DNA of 63,653 nucleotides from Acetothermia bacterium UBA3571 (GCA_002375995.1 DFNI01000020.1:1-63653), one strand, 5' to 3'. Shown: positions 14,561 to 24,070, counted from the stretch's first letter. Notes: generated by a model not told the origin, from the letters alone. Made by a program: numbers and translations.

Positions 14561-16645
14561 ATGCACAGGGAAATTGGTACCCACAGGGTGCGCAACATTG
14601 GGATCATGGCCCACATCGACGCGGGAAAGACCACGGTCACCGAACGCATCCTCTACTTCACCGGGAAAAAACACAAGATCGGCGAAGTCCACGAGGGGGA
14701 GGCCACCATGGACTGGATGCCCCAGGAGAAAGAGCGGGGCATCACCATTACCTCCGCGGTCACTTCGGTCTACTGGCGCGGCCACCGCATCAACATCATC
14801 GATACCCCCGGCCACGTGGACTTCACCGCCGAGGTGGAGCGGAGCCTACGGGTGGTGGATGGTTCCGTGGCTCTGTTCTGTGCCGTGGACGGGGTCCAGG
14901 CACAATCCGAGACGGTCTGGCATCAGGCCGAGAAGTACCGGGTCCCGCGGATAGCGTTCGTGAACAAGATGGACCGCATCGGGGCCGACTTCTGGGGCGT
15001 GGTAGCCCAGATCAAAGAGGAGCTCGGGGCAAACCCTGTGCCAGTGGTTGTCCCCATCGGGGCCGAAGAAGGCTTCCGCGGCCTGGTGGACCTCTTGGAC
15101 ATGGAGGCCATCTTCTTCGCGGAAGGTCCCGGCGGGGTGGAGCTACGTCGAGGCGAGATCCCTGCGGAGATGCGCCCCTCGGCGGAAAGGGCCCGGGAGG
15201 AGTTGCTGGAGCGGGCTGCGGAACTGGACGATGGCCTCCTGGAGAAGTTCCTGGAGGGAATCGAGCCCTCCCGGGATGAGCTCGTGGCGGCCCTGCGCCG
15301 GGGGACCATCGAAGGGACACTGGTTCCCGTCCTCTGCGGCGCCGCCTTCAGGAACAAGGGCGTGAGGAGGCTCCTCGACGCCATCGTGGACTTCCTCCCC
15401 TCACCCGCGGATCTCCCACCCGTGGTCGGAGAGAACAAGGGGGCGGAAGTTATCCGCACCCGAAGCGACGACGAACCCCTGAGCGCTTTGGCCTTTAAGG
15501 TCCAAGCTGATCGCCACATGGGCAAGTTCACCTACGTACGGATCTATTCCGGGGTGCTGCGCACGGGCGCGGTGGTCCTCAACGCCACCCGAGGGGTGAA
15601 GCAGCGGGTGGGGCGACTCTTCGAAGTGCACGCCGACAAACGTCACATCGTAGAGGAGCTCCGTGCCGGGGATGTGGGAGCGGTGGTGGGGCTTTCCGAC
15701 ACCTACACCGGCGACACCCTCTGCGATGAGCGCCATCCGGTGGTGCTGGAGCCCATCGAGTTTCCCTCCCCCGTGATCGACCTCGCTGTGGCCCCCGTGC
15801 GGAGGGAGGACCTGGACAAGCTCTCCCGGGCCCTGAGCTACCTCGCCGCCGAGGACCCCACCTTCACAGTGCGGGCCGATGGCGAGACGGGAGAGGTGGT
15901 CATCTCCGGGATGGGGGAGCTGCATCTCGAGATCATCGTGGACCGGATACGGCGGGAGTTCGGCGTGGAGGTGATCACCGGGGTACCACAGGTGGCCTAT
16001 CGGGAGACGGTCCTCGGGGCGGTGGAACATGAGCACAAGTTGGTGAAGCAGACCGGCGGTAGGGGCCAATACGCCCACGTCGTGTTCCGCTTGGAGCCGG
16101 CGGGGCCGGGGGAGGGGTTCCAGTTCGAGAACCAGGTGACCGGAGGCCGGATCCCCCGGGATTACATCCCCGCGGTGAAGAAGGGGTTCGTGGAGGCCAT
16201 GGCGGAGGGCCCCCTGGCGGGCTACCCCATGGTGGATCTTAAAGTCACCCTCTTAGACGGGTCCTTCCACGAAGTGGATTCCTCAGAACAGGCCTTCCGT
16301 ACCTGTGCGCGCCAGGCCCTGCGGGAAGCCGCTAAGAAGGCCGGGATCGAGCTCCTCGAGCCGGTGATGTCGGTGGAGGTTTCCGTGCCGGAGGAGCACG
16401 TGGGACAGGTCTCGGGGAGCTTGGCGGCAAAGCGGGGAAAGATCCTGGGCATGGAGGTAAAGGGGAAGCGGGCCACTGTGCGCGCGCTGGTGCCACTTGC
16501 GGAAATGTTCGGTTACTCTTCAGAGCTCCGCAACATCACCAGCGGCCGAGGCGAGTTCACCATGCACTTCGAGCATTACGAGGCGGTGCCGTACGCTGTG
16601 GCGGAGGAGATCGCAGCAGCCCGCCACCGGACTCTTTCCAGTTGA
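14561..16645 (+). CDS. fusA: elongation factor G
   Basis: This 694-residue translational GTPase drives ribosome translocation. The G motifs are intact: AHIDAGKTT, RGITITSA, DTPGHVDF and NKMD. Domain IV carries HKLVKQTGGRGQYAHV and the C-terminus has FGYSSELRNITSGRGEFTMHF. I start at the ATG at 14561 because AAGGAGG precedes it by five bases and the product aligns with the family; an in-frame start at 14516 would lie inside the leader hairpin. It is not in the usual rpsL-rpsG-fusA-tuf context, so a second EF-G copy elsewhere is possible. tRNA-Asn follows. Confidence 0.95.
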   Translation: MHREIGTHRVRNIGIMAHIDAGKTTVTERILYFTGKKHKIGEVHEGEATMDWMPQEKERGITITSAVTSVYWRGHRINIIDTPGHVDFTAEVERSLRVVDGSVALFCAVDGVQAQSETVWHQAEKYRVPRIAFVNKMDRIGADFWGVVAQIKEELGANPVPVVVPIGAEEGFRGLVDLLDMEAIFFAEGPGGVELRRGEIPAEMRPSAERAREELLERAAELDDGLLEKFLEGIEPSRDELVAALRRGTIEGTLVPVLCGAAFRNKGVRRLLDAIVDFLPSPADLPPVVGENKGAEVIRTRSDDEPLSALAFKVQADRHMGKFTYVRIYSGVLRTGAVVLNATRGVKQRVGRLFEVHADKRHIVEELRAGDVGAVVGLSDTYTGDTLCDERHPVVLEPIEFPSPVIDLAVAPVRREDLDKLSRALSYLAAEDPTFTVRADGETGEVVISGMGELHLEIIVDRIRREFGVEVITGVPQVAYRETVLGAVEHEHKLVKQTGGRGQYAHVVFRLEPAGPGEGFQFENQVTGGRIPRDYIPAVKKGFVEAMAEGPLAGYPMVDLKVTLLDGSFHEVDSSEQAFRTCARQALREAAKKAGIELLEPVMSVEVSVPEEHVGQVSGSLAAKRGKILGMEVKGKRATVRALVPLAEMFGYSSELRNITSGRGEFTMHFEHYEAVPYAVAEEIAAARHRTLSS

Positions 16646-16671
16646 AGCGAGGGCTTGTAGCTCCGTCTGAC

Positions 16672-16700
16672 TTGACCGGGGTTTTGCGGCCCGATAAGAT
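16672..16700 (+). promoter_or_regulatory. promoter of tRNA-Asn
   Basis: TTGACC (16672-16677), a 17-base spacer and TAAGAT (16695-16700) end 10 bases before the mature tRNA 5' end, as expected for a short-leader tRNA transcript. Confidence 0.7.
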
Positions 16701-16710
16701 AAATTTGGGT

Positions 16711-16786
16711 TCCCGGGTAGCTCAACAGGCAGAGCAGCCGGCTGTTAACCGGCGGGTTGGAGGTTCGAGTCCTCCCCCGGGAGCCA
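16711..16786 (+). tRNA. tRNA-Asn(GTT)
   Basis: A full cloverleaf can be drawn. The acceptor stem is TCCCGGG/CCCGGGA with discriminator G, the D arm contains TAGCTCAA, the anticodon stem GCCGG/CCGGC encloses CTGTTAA with anticodon GTT, and the T arm is GGAGG-TTCGAGT-CCTCC. The 3' CCA is encoded (16784-16786). A T-rich run (16789 onward) follows and may end transcription. Confidence 0.96.
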
Positions 16787-16840
16787 AGATTTTTTTATTT
16801 TTTGAAGTTACTTTCGGAATTTCCCGGCTTCCCCGGGTTT

Positions 16841-17629
16841 CTATCCCGGAAGGCCCAGCTTGGACCAATCCAGTGCCCGGGAGTGGCCGGGCCGAGGGAG
16901 GAGATGGAGGAAGAACTCCACGTTTCCCGCCGGCCCCAAAAGGGGCGAGCGGATCGCCCCCACCGCCGACCAGCGAAGTTCATCTTCGACGAATTGGACG
17001 ATGCCCTGGATGACCTCGCGGTGCACGAGGGGATCCCGTACCACCCCGCCTCTTCCTACCTTCTCCTTTCCGGCCTCGAACTGGGGTTTGACGAGAGCGA
17101 TCACGTCCCCTTCCGGCCGCACTATCCCCACCAGGGGAGGGAGGACGAGCTTCAGGGAGATGAAGGCGACATCCACTGTGGCCAAATCCACGGGCTCGCC
17201 GATATCCTCGGGCCGAAGGTATCGGGCATTTATCCCTTCCTTTACCACCACTCGGGGGTGGTTCCTGAGCTTCCAGTGGAGGAGGCCCTTCCCCACATCC
17301 ACGGCGTAGACTTTGGCGGCGCCGTGTTGGAGGAGACAATCGGTGAACCCCCCGGTGGACGCACCGATGTCAAGGCAAACCTTTCCTGCAGGGTTGACTG
17401 CGAAAGCCTGCAGGGCCGCTTCCAGCTTCTCCCCGCCCCGGGAGACGTACCTGGGCCCTTTTTCGATTTCTATTAGGGCATCTTCTGAGACTAAGGCACC
17501 GGGTTTGTCCTCTCTTTTCCTCTCCACGTAAACGCGGCCAGCCCGAATCAACGCTTGGGCCTTGCAACGGGACTCCACTAGCCCCCGTTCCACCAGGAGT
17601 TGATCCAGCCGCTTCCTTCCCCGTTTCAA
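16841..17629 (-). CDS. tlyA: TlyA-family rRNA 2'-O-methyltransferase
   Basis: This 262-residue protein has an N-terminal S4 RNA-binding domain (RLDQLLVERGLVESRCKAQA) and an FtsJ/Rossmann methyltransferase domain with SAM motif CLDIGASTGGFTDCLLQHGA. The family 2'-O-methylates cytidines in 16S and/or 23S rRNA and is often mislabelled as hemolysin. The C-terminal KPQFEAGKEKVGRGGVVRD is typical. The start is a TTG that overlaps the TGA of the upstream aminotransferase (TTGA), so the genes are translationally coupled. It ends the ddl-MBL-aminotransferase-tlyA operon. Confidence 0.92.
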   Translation of the reverse strand: MKRGRKRLDQLLVERGLVESRCKAQALIRAGRVYVERKREDKPGALVSEDALIEIEKGPRYVSRGGEKLEAALQAFAVNPAGKVCLDIGASTGGFTDCLLQHGAAKVYAVDVGKGLLHWKLRNHPRVVVKEGINARYLRPEDIGEPVDLATVDVAFISLKLVLPPLVGIVRPEGDVIALVKPQFEAGKEKVGRGGVVRDPLVHREVIQGIVQFVEDELRWSAVGAIRSPLLGPAGNVEFFLHLLPRPGHSRALDWSKLGLPG

Positions 17630-18837
17630 CTGCGGACCTTCTCTTGCACCTCCTGGTAAACCTCTAACCCTTCTTTTAAGAGCTCACATGCCCGCACCAG
17701 GTCCTGACAGTTCAGGACATAGGCGATCCGGGCCTCATCGTGTCCCAAGCCGGGGGTCTTGTAGAACCCCTCTCCGGGGGCGAGCATCACCGTTTCGTTC
17801 CCCGGGAAGTCGGTGAGCATGAACTTCACGAAGTCCTCGGCGTCATCCACAGGAAGGCCGAGGATCACGTAGAAGGCCCCCTCGGGCTCCCGGAACACCA
17901 CCCCGGGGATTTTCCTGAGTTCAGCGCACAAGACGGCCCGGCGACGCCGGTACTCGTCCACCATCCCCTGGATGATCTCACGGCGGCGCGGGTGGGACAT
18001 GAACGCTATGAGCCCATACTGTTCCATGGTGGGCGGGGAAAGGCGCGCCATGGCGCAGCGTTGCACCCCGTTCATGATCTCGGGACTCTTGGAAACGAGG
18101 GCCCCGATCCGCGCGCCACAGGCGGAAAGCCGTTTGGAAATGGAATCCACCATAATGGCCCGGTCGTGGACCTCGGGGAAGGAAAGGACCGGGATGTATC
18201 TGCCCTCGTAAACGAACTCCCGATAGACCTCGTCGGCGATCAGGAAAAGATCGTGCTCCAGGGCCAACTCCATCAACATCTCCATCTCAGCTTCGGTGTA
18301 AACGGTTCCGGTGGGATTCCCGGGATTGGAAAAGAGAATCGCTCGGGTACGGGGGGTAATCAGGCGCTGGATCTCCCTTTTCGGGGGAAGGTGGAAGCCC
18401 TCCTCCCTGTATGTGGTGATGGGGACGATCTCCACCTCCGCCAGCCGCGAGAAACCGTTGTAGTTGGGGTAGAAAGGCTCGGGAACCAGAATCTGGTCTC
18501 CCGGGTCACACACCACGTTCAGAGCGAACAGGACCGCTTCCGATCCCCCTTGGGTGATTATGATATCGTCGATCTCCAGTTCCAAACCCCAGTCGGCGTA
18601 GTAGCTCTGCATCGCCTCCCGGGCTTCCCTCAGGCCTTGGAAAGGGGAGTAAGCAATCACTTCCACCGGCGCCTTGCGGATCCCCTGCATAAACGGTTCG
18701 GGGGTGGGAATGTCCGGCTGGCCGATATTCAAATGGTAGACCTTCTTCCCCCGGCGCTTCGCCTCATCCGCCAGGGGAACGAGGCGACGAATGGGCGAGG
18801 CGGGGGCTTGGGCTGCACGTGCGGATATCTTAGGCAT
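17626..18837 (-). CDS. PLP-dependent aminotransferase class I/II (aspartate aminotransferase-like)
   Basis: This 403-residue fold-type I enzyme has the hallmarks HLNIGQPDIPTP, the cofactor-contact segments ITQGGSEAV and FSNPGNPTGTVY, and ADEVYREFVYEG. The Schiff-base lysine lies in DSISKRLSACGARIGA, and the C-terminal substrate Arg region is EARIAYVLN. It moves amino groups between an amino acid and a 2-oxo acid; aspartate/aromatic specificity is inferred only. Its ATG overlaps the end of the MBL hydrolase gene by eight bases. Confidence 0.9.
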   Translation of the reverse strand: MPKISARAAQAPASPIRRLVPLADEAKRRGKKVYHLNIGQPDIPTPEPFMQGIRKAPVEVIAYSPFQGLREAREAMQSYYADWGLELEIDDIIITQGGSEAVLFALNVVCDPGDQILVPEPFYPNYNGFSRLAEVEIVPITTYREEGFHLPPKREIQRLITPRTRAILFSNPGNPTGTVYTEAEMEMLMELALEHDLFLIADEVYREFVYEGRYIPVLSFPEVHDRAIMVDSISKRLSACGARIGALVSKSPEIMNGVQRCAMARLSPPTMEQYGLIAFMSHPRRREIIQGMVDEYRRRRAVLCAELRKIPGVVFREPEGAFYVILGLPVDDAEDFVKFMLTDFPGNETVMLAPGEGFYKTPGLGHDEARIAYVLNCQDLVRACELLKEGLEVYQEVQEKVRS

Positions 18838-19477
18838 ATTTGAGTACCCACACCTCCTTCGCCTCGGGAAGTTTCCCCTTCACGATCTCCACTTCCGAGG
18901 TGTCGAGGCGCTTTACCGGGAGCTCCACGAGGGAGAGGAACTCATCCACAGGCTCGATGGGCCAGTCCTTGACCAACTCGGTCTTGAAGTGCATGGGGAC
19001 GATGAGCTTCAGATTGGGAAGGAGCTTTATCGTTTCCAAAGCTTCTTTCGGTCCAATGGTGTAATAACCTCCCACGGGGATCAGCGCCACTTCCACATCC
19101 TCCAGGGGACGTTGTTGTTCGGCGGAAATCACGTGGCCGAGATCACCGAAGTGGGCGAGGGTTATCCCGTCCACGTTCAACCGGTAGATGGTGATCCTTC
19201 CCCGGTCCTTGCCCCCCTTCTCATCGTGGTAAGCGGGGATCCCGCGAATCTTCACGCCTTTTTCCTCCCACTCGCCCACTCCTCGGATGACCTTGGGGTT
19301 CCCTTTGACCCGATGTACAGCGTTGTGGTCGAAGTGGTCGTGGGTGGAGAGGACGAGGTCGGCCGGGCCCTCCGGGGCCTTGTAAGGCACCGATTCGTCA
19401 TACGGGTCAATAATTATCACCGTTCCATCGCTCGCTTCGATGCGGAAGCAAGCGTGTCCAAGCCACTGGAGCTTCAT
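18830..19477 (-). CDS. MBL-fold metal-dependent hydrolase (UPF0173/UlaG-like)
   Basis: This 215-residue protein starts with MKLQWLGHACFRIEA and has the metal site motif THDHFDHN, a later GDLGHV, and PMHFKTELV at the C-terminal end. This is the pattern of UPF0173 'L-ascorbate-6-phosphate-lactonase-like' hydrolases. The true substrate is unknown. I use the ATG at 19477, preceded by GGAGGTGATCTTC; the longer frame would start within the ribosome binding site. It lies 21 bases after ddl in the same operon. Confidence 0.88.
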   Translation of the reverse strand: MKLQWLGHACFRIEASDGTVIIIDPYDESVPYKAPEGPADLVLSTHDHFDHNAVHRVKGNPKVIRGVGEWEEKGVKIRGIPAYHDEKGGKDRGRITIYRLNVDGITLAHFGDLGHVISAEQQRPLEDVEVALIPVGGYYTIGPKEALETIKLLPNLKLIVPMHFKTELVKDWPIEPVDEFLSLVELPVKRLDTSEVEIVKGKLPEAKEVWVLKYA

Positions 19478-19498
19478 GAAGATCACCTCCAGGATTTT

Positions 19499-20467
19499 TT
19501 AACCCAAACGGTGGGAATTCGGCAAGCGGGACAGCGCCCGGTGGACGAGCCGTTCCACCAGCTCCTCGTATGGAATCCCGGCAGCAGCGGCCATTCGGGG
19601 AAGGGTCGACATCTCCGTCATGCCGGGAAGCGTGTTCACTTCAAGCACATAAGGAACCCCTTCTGGAGAAAGGCGGATGTCCACCCGGGCGAGATCCCGG
19701 CACCCCAGGGCGGCGAAGGCCTTGCGGACTACCCCTTCTACCGCCTCCCTCTCCGCGGGGGAAAGCTCGGCCGGACAGATGAACTCGCACTCCCCCGGGG
19801 TGTATTTGGCGACCCAATCGAAAAGCCTCTCTTCCCCTTTGGGGCGGAGTTCGAGTACGGGAAGGACCATCAGTCCGCTTTCCTCTTCCAAGATCCCGGC
19901 GGTGAGCTCGCGGCCGGGGACGAACTCCTCCACCAATACGTCCCCGTACTCCGCCGCCACTTCTCCCGCCGCCTCCGCAAGCTCATCCCGGTCCTTGGCG
20001 AAATGGAGGGCTACGCTGGAACCTTGAGCCCGAGGCTTCACCACGAACGGGGGCTCCAGCTCCGCCAGGGCCCGCTCCAGGGCCTCGGAGATCTTTGCGG
20101 CCTCCAGAAGCACACACCGCGGGGTAGGAATGCCTTTAGCTGTGAAGGCCCGTTTGGCTTCGTATTTGTCCATGGCCAGACCCGAAGCCATGGGACCTGA
20201 CCCCACGTAGGGCTTCCCTAAAAGGTCCAAAAGGAGTTGAACCGTTCCGTCCTCCCCTGCCCCCCCGTGGATGATGTTGAACACCACGTGGTATGAAGCA
20301 AGCCTCTGGGGAAGTCCGTCGTAATTTTCGATCTCCAGGAGCTCCACGTCCCAGCCCCGCTTAAGGAGCGCGTTGTATACCCCCTTTCCCGAGCGCAGGG
20401 AGACCTCACGCTCTGGCGAGTCCCCGCCGCAAAGGACAACGATCTTTACCCCACGTTTCCCGCTCAC
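19499..20467 (-). CDS. ddl: D-alanine--D-alanine ligase
   Basis: This 322-residue ATP-grasp enzyme joins two D-alanines for peptidoglycan precursors. Visible are the N-terminal GGDSPEREVSLRSG, NIIHGGAGEDGTVQ, KPRAQGSSVALH, EEFVPGRELTAGIL and the metal/phosphate loop YVLEVNTLPGMTEMS. Its length is normal for the family. The start is a GTG with only a weak upstream site. It is first in the minus-strand operon, and MurJ earlier in the window acts later in the same pathway. Confidence 0.95.
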   Translation of the reverse strand: MSGKRGVKIVVLCGGDSPEREVSLRSGKGVYNALLKRGWDVELLEIENYDGLPQRLASYHVVFNIIHGGAGEDGTVQLLLDLLGKPYVGSGPMASGLAMDKYEAKRAFTAKGIPTPRCVLLEAAKISEALERALAELEPPFVVKPRAQGSSVALHFAKDRDELAEAAGEVAAEYGDVLVEEFVPGRELTAGILEEESGLMVLPVLELRPKGEERLFDWVAKYTPGECEFICPAELSPAEREAVEGVVRKAFAALGCRDLARVDIRLSPEGVPYVLEVNTLPGMTEMSTLPRMAAAAGIPYEELVERLVHRALSRLPNSHRLG

Positions 20468-20496
20468 ACCCTGGTGATATCAGAATCCGAGACCCC

Positions 20497-20719
20497 TCAC
20501 AAGGACCTAGGTATTACGGGAATGTTTCTGAAAGCGCGCCGGCTCAACCCGGGCAAGGTCTCCCAAAGCTTCACCGTCACCGGAGATTTCGGAGTCCAAC
20601 GCACAAGAAACCACGTGTGGTCGGTCGGAAGTTTCCCCTCCCACAGAATGGTGGCCTTGCTCATCCTCCACCGCCGCATAGGGGTGCCGCTTGTGACAGC
20701 CCAACGCGATATATTCCAT
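20497..20719 (-). pseudogene. relic of an IS110-type transposase (N-terminal fragment)
   Basis: An ATG with a strong AAAGGAGGGG site opens MEYIALGCHKRHPYAAVEDEQ, which resembles the DEDD-transposase start (YIGLDxHKR...). The sense then shifts frame to ILWEGKLPTD and VKLWETLPGL and stops. Only about 70 residues of a normal 350-400 remain. The usual second acidic residues and the serine domain are absent, and I see no intact IS end. Confidence 0.45.
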
Positions 20720-20909
20720 GGCGCGCCCCTCCTTTTGTGTTGGTTTACGACAGGGTAACCTCCGCCAGGAGCGCGCTTTCATAACGTCCCTTTATGGGAC
20801 ACTTTCCCAAAGCAGCGTCCAGCTCAAAAGGGACCCGAGGAGTGATATCAGATAATTGCTTTTATGCCTAAATGCTTGGAAAGGACCGCAGGGAAACATG
20901 GAATCGCCA

Positions 20910-20950
20910 AAAAAGAAAAAAGATGGGGGCGGCAATTCCGCCCCCATCTT
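20910..20950 (-). terminator. strong rho-independent terminator of the NosD-like gene
   Basis: A perfect 13-base-pair stem (20920-20932 with 20938-20950) closes a five-base loop. On the minus strand it is followed by TTTTTTCTTTTTT. It lies 18 bases after the NosD-like stop codon. The A-rich side makes it weaker in the plus direction. Confidence 0.9.
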
Positions 20951-20967
20951 TCTCCCGGTTTTTCTGT

Positions 20968-22638
20968 TTACTTCTCCACCAAAAGCTTGAGGCGCCAAAG
21001 CGCCTTTTCGGCGGCGGTCTGGACGTTGTCTTCGTATACGACGAGGTCAACGGTGTAGGAGCCGAGGCTCCACGGAGGCGTGAGGGCAAAGCCCGCCGAT
21101 CCCACATCCGGGGTTCCCTCGTCGGATTCCGTGGCGGTGAACTCGAACCAGAGCTCCCGGGCCTCCCCCTGATAGAGGAGGAGGGGGAGCGAACTCGGAG
21201 TGAACTCCACCGTGGTCCCGTCGAGGCTCACCGCGAAGGACCAGTCACTCCCCACGCCCGTGTTCTCCACAAGTTCTGCCTGGACCAAGCTCACCTTGTA
21301 GCGGGCCGTTTCCTCCTGGGTTCCCCCAGTGGGGGCCGGCCTCCCAGGAGGGGGCTGTGCTGCTCGAGCCTCCTCGGGGGCCGGCTTTTCCTCAAAAGGG
21401 CTCTCTTCCTCCTTTGCCTCCAGGGCGCTGGTGGTCTCGGGCGCGGTGTCGTCCTTCCAGATCACCACGGACTGGACAGCCTCGCGGTTCCCATAGAGAT
21501 CGATGGCGTAATACTCCACCTTGTGTGGCCCCTCGGGCCCTGGGATGTAAAACTTGTCCTCGTAGGCCTGCCACTTGCCCTGATCGATGCGGAAGAAGAT
21601 ATGAGCCACCCCGGAGTCATCCTCCGCGATGAGCTCGAACGGGGTGTGGGACGTAGCCCAGAGCTTCCCGTCGGGAGCGTAATAGTGGGGGTCGCCGGGG
21701 ACGATCCGGGTCACCGGCGGCGCCGCATCCAGGTAGATGGTAAGGGTTTTGGTGGGCTCCCGGTTACCGAGCTTGTCCACGGCGTAGTACTCCATCCGGA
21801 TCACCGCGGCCCCTTCCAACGGGAATGGCTCGGAGTAGACCTGCCAATCCTGGCCGGCGAGTCGGTAGAAGATCTTGTCCACGCCCACGCCCACGTCCAC
21901 CGCGGTAAGCCGCACCAGGCTCCCGGGCGCCAGGGCCACGATCCCCCGCTCCTCCACGGCGGTTAGGTCCAGGGTGCGCATGGGCCGGGCTTCGGGCGGA
22001 AGTTCCGCCACCGGTTCCATCAACGGATAGCGGTCCGGGACCACTTCATATGAGGAGTCCCCGATCCCGTCCCCGTCCCGGTCCATCCCGCGGTAGTCGG
22101 ACCAATAATTCCCCTTGCCCTCGTGGTACCAGCGGTTGTTCAGCCCTTCGTCTCGGGCGGGAAGGCCACAAGCGATGATGGAGTTTTCATATACGACATT
22201 GTCGTTCGAGCCCGTAGAAATGAGGATCCCGTAGTCACAATAGCCCACCGCGTTCCGATGGATGATGACCTTGCTTGCGGCCAGAAGTTGAATCCCCACC
22301 CGACCGCCCCAGATGGCGCAGTCCTCGATCACCCCGTTCTTCACTGCCGAGAGGAAGATCCCCGCTTTCTCCTGTGGATAGCGGATGAGACAGTTGCGGA
22401 TCACGAAGTGGGAGGTGGTGTTGTTGATGTAAATCCCATAATCGTATCCCAGGGTATCGATGACCCAACCCTCGATGATGTAAGGATCATCGGGTGTTCC
22501 GGATCCGCCGACGACCCCGTTCTCCCACGTGAAGTCTTCGTCTCCGTAGATATAGATGGGATCGTGGGGGACCCATTGGGCAAGAGCGAGGGCTCCACAG
22601 AGCGCCACGCCCAAAAACAGCGCTAAAACCCTCCTCAT
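20968..22638 (-). CDS. exported NosD-like beta-helix protein with OmpL47-type repeats
   Basis: This 556-residue exported protein has a signal peptide (RRVLALFLGVALCGALALA) starting at the ATG at 22638, which follows GGAGGGGATGTG. Residues about 20-215 are a right-handed parallel beta-helix of the NosD/PbH1 type (GIYINNTTSHFVIRNC) ending in DRDGDGIGDSSYEVVPDRYP, a typical NosD closing motif. Two OmpL47-like beta modules follow, each ending YYAVDKLGNRE or YYAIDLYGNRE. A Pro/Glu linker and a last beta domain complete the protein. Adhesion, carbohydrate binding or envelope function is likely; a nitrous-oxide-reductase role is not indicated, as no nosZ is near. Confidence 0.8.
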   Translation of the reverse strand: MRRVLALFLGVALCGALALAQWVPHDPIYIYGDEDFTWENGVVGGSGTPDDPYIIEGWVIDTLGYDYGIYINNTTSHFVIRNCLIRYPQEKAGIFLSAVKNGVIEDCAIWGGRVGIQLLAASKVIIHRNAVGYCDYGILISTGSNDNVVYENSIIACGLPARDEGLNNRWYHEGKGNYWSDYRGMDRDGDGIGDSSYEVVPDRYPLMEPVAELPPEARPMRTLDLTAVEERGIVALAPGSLVRLTAVDVGVGVDKIFYRLAGQDWQVYSEPFPLEGAAVIRMEYYAVDKLGNREPTKTLTIYLDAAPPVTRIVPGDPHYYAPDGKLWATSHTPFELIAEDDSGVAHIFFRIDQGKWQAYEDKFYIPGPEGPHKVEYYAIDLYGNREAVQSVVIWKDDTAPETTSALEAKEEESPFEEKPAPEEARAAQPPPGRPAPTGGTQEETARYKVSLVQAELVENTGVGSDWSFAVSLDGTTVEFTPSSLPLLLYQGEARELWFEFTATESDEGTPDVGSAGFALTPPWSLGSYTVDLVVYEDNVQTAAEKALWRLKLLVEK

Positions 22639-22763
22639 CACATCCCCTCCTTTTCCAGGCGTTCTCCAACGAGGCATTCTACAGTGGCGAAAGGCCGGAA
22701 CCGCAGGACAACGTTCCGTGACCGCTGTTACCGGTTGCTCTCTCTGAGCTCCCCCACGGGGGT

Positions 22764-24029
22764 TCAACGGAGGACCTGGATCCCCAACCGCTCGGCCAAC
22801 ACCTCCGGTAGAACTACCGTGCCATCGGGGCGTTGGTTTTGCTCCAGGATCGCCGCGAAAAGCCTGGAGGTGGCGAGGCCGGAGCCGTTCAAGGTATGGA
22901 CGAACCGGGGTTTCCCCCCTTCAGCTGGACGGAAACGGATGTTGCCCCGCCGGGCTTGGAAATCCTCGCAGTTGGAGCATGAGGAGACCTCGTAGTACCT
23001 GCCTTGCGCTGGGAGCCACACCTCGAGGTCGATGGTCTTGGCGGACTGGTGGGCGAGATCGTCGGCGGGGAGGAGGGTCACCCGGTAGTGGAGCCCCAGC
23101 CGCTGGAGGATCGCCTCGGCGTGGCGTACTAACTCTTCCAGGTCTTCATAGGAACGTTCCGGGGTGGTGTAGTGGAAGAGCTCCACCTTGTTGAACTGGT
23201 GCATGCGGATGAGGCCCCGTTGCGCCTCGCCCCAGGTCCCCGCCTCTCTCCGGAAACAGGGCGTGTATGCCACGTACCGCAGGGGGAGGTCCTCTTCCGC
23301 CAGGATCTCGTCCCGATGCAAGTTCGCCAAGAGCGACTCCGCAGTGGGATTGAGGAAGAGGTCGTCGGCGGGACAGTGGTAAAGCTCTTCGGCGAACTTG
23401 GGCAGTTGCCCCGACACCTCGAAGGATTTCCGATTGGCGAGGATCGGCGGGAGCACCGGAATGTAGCCGTGTTCGTGCACGTGAAACTCGAACATCCAAA
23501 GGAGCAGCGCGAACTCCAGCCGTGCCCCTTGGCCCACATAGAGGGGGAACCTCGCCCCCGTAATCACCGCCGCCCGCTCGAAATCCAGTATCCCAAGGGT
23601 TTTGCCGAGCTCGACGTGGTTTTTGGGTTGGAAATCGAACTCTGGCTTCGTCCCCCACTCCCGCAGGACGATCTTCTCCTCCGCCTCGGGCACGGAGTCG
23701 TGGGGGATGTTTGGGAGGGAGAGGAGCTCGTGGCGAAGCCTATCTTCTACCTCGCTAAGCTCCCGTTCTAGGGCCTTTATCTCTCCCGATAGCTCCCTCA
23801 GCCGGGCGATGAGTCCCTGGGCTTCCTCTTTTTTCCCCTCCCGCTGGAGCTTCGCCACCTCTTCCGAGCCCCGGTTGAGCTCGTGGCGCCGCGACTCCAC
23901 TGCGCGGATGAGCTCACGACGTTGGGAATCCAGCTCCAACACTCGGTCCAGGGAAATAGTTGGGTCGCGGCGGCGCAGCCGCGCCGCCACCCCCGCCGGG
24001 TCCTCACGGATCTTCTGGATATCCAACAT
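22764..24029 (-). CDS. serS: seryl-tRNA synthetase
   Basis: This 421-residue class II synthetase charges tRNA-Ser. It has an N-terminal antiparallel coiled-coil arm (about residues 30-100, rich in Arg/Glu), motif 2 around TPCFRREAGTWGEAQRG, and motif 3 with LNGSGLATSRLFAAILE. The EVSSCSNCEDFQARR segment is typical. Its length is normal. It is divergent from the RNase Z-like gene. Confidence 0.96.
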   Translation of the reverse strand: MLDIQKIREDPAGVAARLRRRDPTISLDRVLELDSQRRELIRAVESRRHELNRGSEEVAKLQREGKKEEAQGLIARLRELSGEIKALERELSEVEDRLRHELLSLPNIPHDSVPEAEEKIVLREWGTKPEFDFQPKNHVELGKTLGILDFERAAVITGARFPLYVGQGARLEFALLLWMFEFHVHEHGYIPVLPPILANRKSFEVSGQLPKFAEELYHCPADDLFLNPTAESLLANLHRDEILAEEDLPLRYVAYTPCFRREAGTWGEAQRGLIRMHQFNKVELFHYTTPERSYEDLEELVRHAEAILQRLGLHYRVTLLPADDLAHQSAKTIDLEVWLPAQGRYYEVSSCSNCEDFQARRGNIRFRPAEGGKPRFVHTLNGSGLATSRLFAAILEQNQRPDGTVVLPEVLAERLGIQVLR

Positions 24030-24070
24030 GACGCGCTATTTTAGCTTTAGAAGCGTTGTGATGCCCAGGT

